Source: Thioclava atlantica (GTDB taxonomy: Bacteria; Pseudomonadota; Alphaproteobacteria; Rhodobacterales; Rhodobacteraceae). Taken from it: 64,000 nt of DNA. The translations under genes and the position numbers were made by a program. The stretch covers positions 372,001 through 436,000 of the forward strand of contig NZ_AQRC01000001.1 of the NCBI RefSeq assembly GCF_000737065.1. Reading direction: 5' to 3'. The first letter of the stretch is position 1; every line of letters begins with the position of its first letter. The notes beneath the pieces are model-generated. The model had not been told where the DNA came from. It saw nothing but the letters and a program-made list of their open reading frames with translations, and made no database searches. Shown in pieces: positions 62,851-64,000 of this stretch.

Positions 62851-63383
62851 GCAAGGATCTGGCGCGCAAGGCCGCCTTCGCCGCGCGCAAGGCCGCACAT
62901 GCTTCCGACGACGGGGCGGCCACGCGGGCGCTGACCGCGGTGCTCGAGCCTTATGCGGGCAGGGTGCTCGCGGGGTACTGGCCGATCCGCACCGAGCCCG
63001 ATCCGCGTCCGGCCATGGAGGCGCATGGCGGTCCGCTCTGCCTGCCGGTGGTGGTGGGGCAGGGGCGTCCGCTCGAATTCCACCGCTGGTCACCGGGCGC
63101 ACCGATGATCGAGGGCGTCTTCGGCGCCCATGTCCCCGCGCAAGCCGAAGAGGTCATTCCCGAGGTGTTGATCGTGCCGCTTCTGGCCTTCGATACGCGC
63201 GGCTACCGGCTGGGCTATGGCGGGGGCTTCTACGACCGGACGCTGGAGCGGCTGCGCGCCCGCGGACCTGTCACCGCGATCGGCTTCGCCTTCGCGGCGC
63301 AGGAAGTGGGAGAGGTGCCCACCGAGCCCACCGACCAGCCTCTCGACCTGATCGTGACCGAAGCGGGCGTCCTGCGCTTCTGA
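62847..63383 (+). CDS. 5-formyltetrahydrofolate cyclo-ligase
   Basis: A 178-residue enzyme that converts 5-formyl-THF to 5,10-methenyl-THF using ATP. The family motif LGYGGGFYDRTLERL is present, with VLAGYWPIRTEPDPRP and LCLPVVVG earlier. It overlaps the mgtE stop by ATGA and its stop abuts that of the convergent purU, so both folate genes meet with no gap. Confidence 0.93.
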   Translation: MSKDLARKAAFAARKAAHASDDGAATRALTAVLEPYAGRVLAGYWPIRTEPDPRPAMEAHGGPLCLPVVVGQGRPLEFHRWSPGAPMIEGVFGAHVPAQAEEVIPEVLIVPLLAFDTRGYRLGYGGGFYDRTLERLRARGPVTAIGFAFAAQEVGEVPTEPTDQPLDLIVTEAGVLRF

Positions 63384-64000
63384 TCAGCCCATCCGCTCGG
63401 AGGCATAGGCGCCGGGCGAGGCCGGGAAGACCACCGTCTTGTTGCCATTGAGAAAGACCCGGTGCTGCACATGGGCGTGGATCGCCCGCGCCAGAACCTG
63501 CGCCTCGACATCGCGGCCGAGCGAGACGTAATCCTCGGGGCTCTGCGCATGGGTGACGCGCACCGTGTCCTGCTCGATGATCGGGCCTTCGTCGAGATCG
63601 GCGGTGACGTAATGCGAGGTCGCCCCGATCAGCTTCACGCCGCGCTCATAGGCCTGCTTGTAGGGGTTCGCGCCCTTGAAACTCGGCAGGAAGGAATGGT
63701 GAATGTTGATGATCTTGCCCGACATCTTCTGGCACAGCGCATCCGAAAGGATCTGCATGTAGCGCGCCAGAACGACAAGCTCGGCGCCGCTTTCCTCGAC
63801 CACATCCATCAACCGCTTCTCGGCCTCGGGCTTGTTCTCCTTCGTCACCTTGATGTGGTGGAAGGGCAGGTCGTGGTTCACGACCACCTTCTGATAGGTC
63901 ATGTGGTTCGAGACCACGCCCACGATCTCGATCGGCAGCGCGCCGATGCGCCAGCGATAGAGCAGGTCGTTGAGGCAATGGCCGAAATTCGAGACCATCA
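63384..64000 (-). CDS. purU: Formyltetrahydrofolate deformylase, 3' part
   Basis: The last 205 or so residues of PurU; the 5' end with the ACT domain lies beyond the window. The catalytic Asn-His are in KIINIHHSFLPSFKGANPYKQ region and Asp in VTADLDEGPIIEQDTVRV. It releases formate from 10-formyl-THF, balancing one-carbon pools for purine synthesis. It is convergent with the cyclo-ligase gene. Confidence 0.95.
   Translation of the reverse strand, partial: MVSNFGHCLNDLLYRWRIGALPIEIVGVVSNHMTYQKVVVNHDLPFHHIKVTKENKPEAEKRLMDVVEESGAELVVLARYMQILSDALCQKMSGKIINIHHSFLPSFKGANPYKQAYERGVKLIGATSHYVTADLDEGPIIEQDTVRVTHAQSPEDYVSLGRDVEAQVLARAIHAHVQHRVFLNGNKTVVFPASPGAYASERMG

Overview
The window is high-GC DNA from an alphaproteobacterium. 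Gene content and protein sequences fit Rhodobacterales (Rhodobacteraceae/Paracoccaceae): an F1-ATPase inhibitor zeta subunit, a PHA locus (phaR, phaP, phaC, phaZ), an HdaA-type DnaA regulator, an RNase E with an acidic insert in its S1 domain, a short proline-tRNA ligase without the editing insert, a DctD-like regulator without the GAFTGA loop, and homocysteine methyltransferase and corrinoid proteins coded separately as in a split methionine synthase. Species cannot be fixed from sequence alone.

Region 1 to about 5.62 kb is an accessory, mobile-element-rich island. It holds a truncated IS110-type transposase cut by a truncated IS3-type element, then a complete IS5-type element (19-bp inverted repeats, no target duplication) lying between the N-terminal piece of a TIR-like (ThsB/DUF1863-type) protein and the C-terminal piece of a TRAFs-binding (DUF4071-type) protein. 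A large serine recombinase follows, translationally coupled to an unrecognised 56-residue protein. The recombinase reading frame appears to end inside a chromosomal intergenic repeat, which suggests the island boundary.

From about 5.65 kb onward the window is ordinary chromosome. 5.7-11.4 kb: SulP transporter, DUF1638 protein plus small membrane protein, corrinoid protein, a radical SAM protein with a perfect SOS box, and a homocysteine S-methyltransferase. 11.5-14 kb: ATPase zeta subunit and purC-purS-purQ. 14-18.5 kb: DctB/DctD-like two-component pair and a secreted phytase-like protein. 18.5-26.6 kb: rne with a long leader, TusA-like protein, CcdA, a methylmalonyl-CoA mutase fragment, a frameshifted family-25 glycosyltransferase, a TerB/J-domain protein, an endonuclease/exonuclease/phosphatase-family protein and a secreted protein. 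26.6-32.2 kb: likely operon of AI-2E-type permease, hdaA, ppk, ppx. 32.4-39.2 kb: proS, secreted protein, lolC/E-lolD, ArsC/Spx-like protein, cold-shock protein, thrS. 39.5-44.1 kb: PHA locus with likely PhaR operators. 44-50 kb: two alpha/beta hydrolases (one without the nucleophile serine), DEAD-box helicase, otsA and a coupled small protein. 50.3-54.9 kb: two-gene membrane operon, prfC and two coupled genes. 54.9-64 kb: ErpA-like protein, dGTPase-like protein, OsmC, exonuclease III, AhpD-like protein, 8-oxoguanine deaminase, guanine deaminase, MgtE, 5-formyl-THF cyclo-ligase and the 3' part of purU.

A short GC-rich repeat (core CCCCCGGGATATTT and shorter relatives) recurs in seven places, five of them between convergent chromosomal genes. 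No tRNA, rRNA or CRISPR array was recognised.
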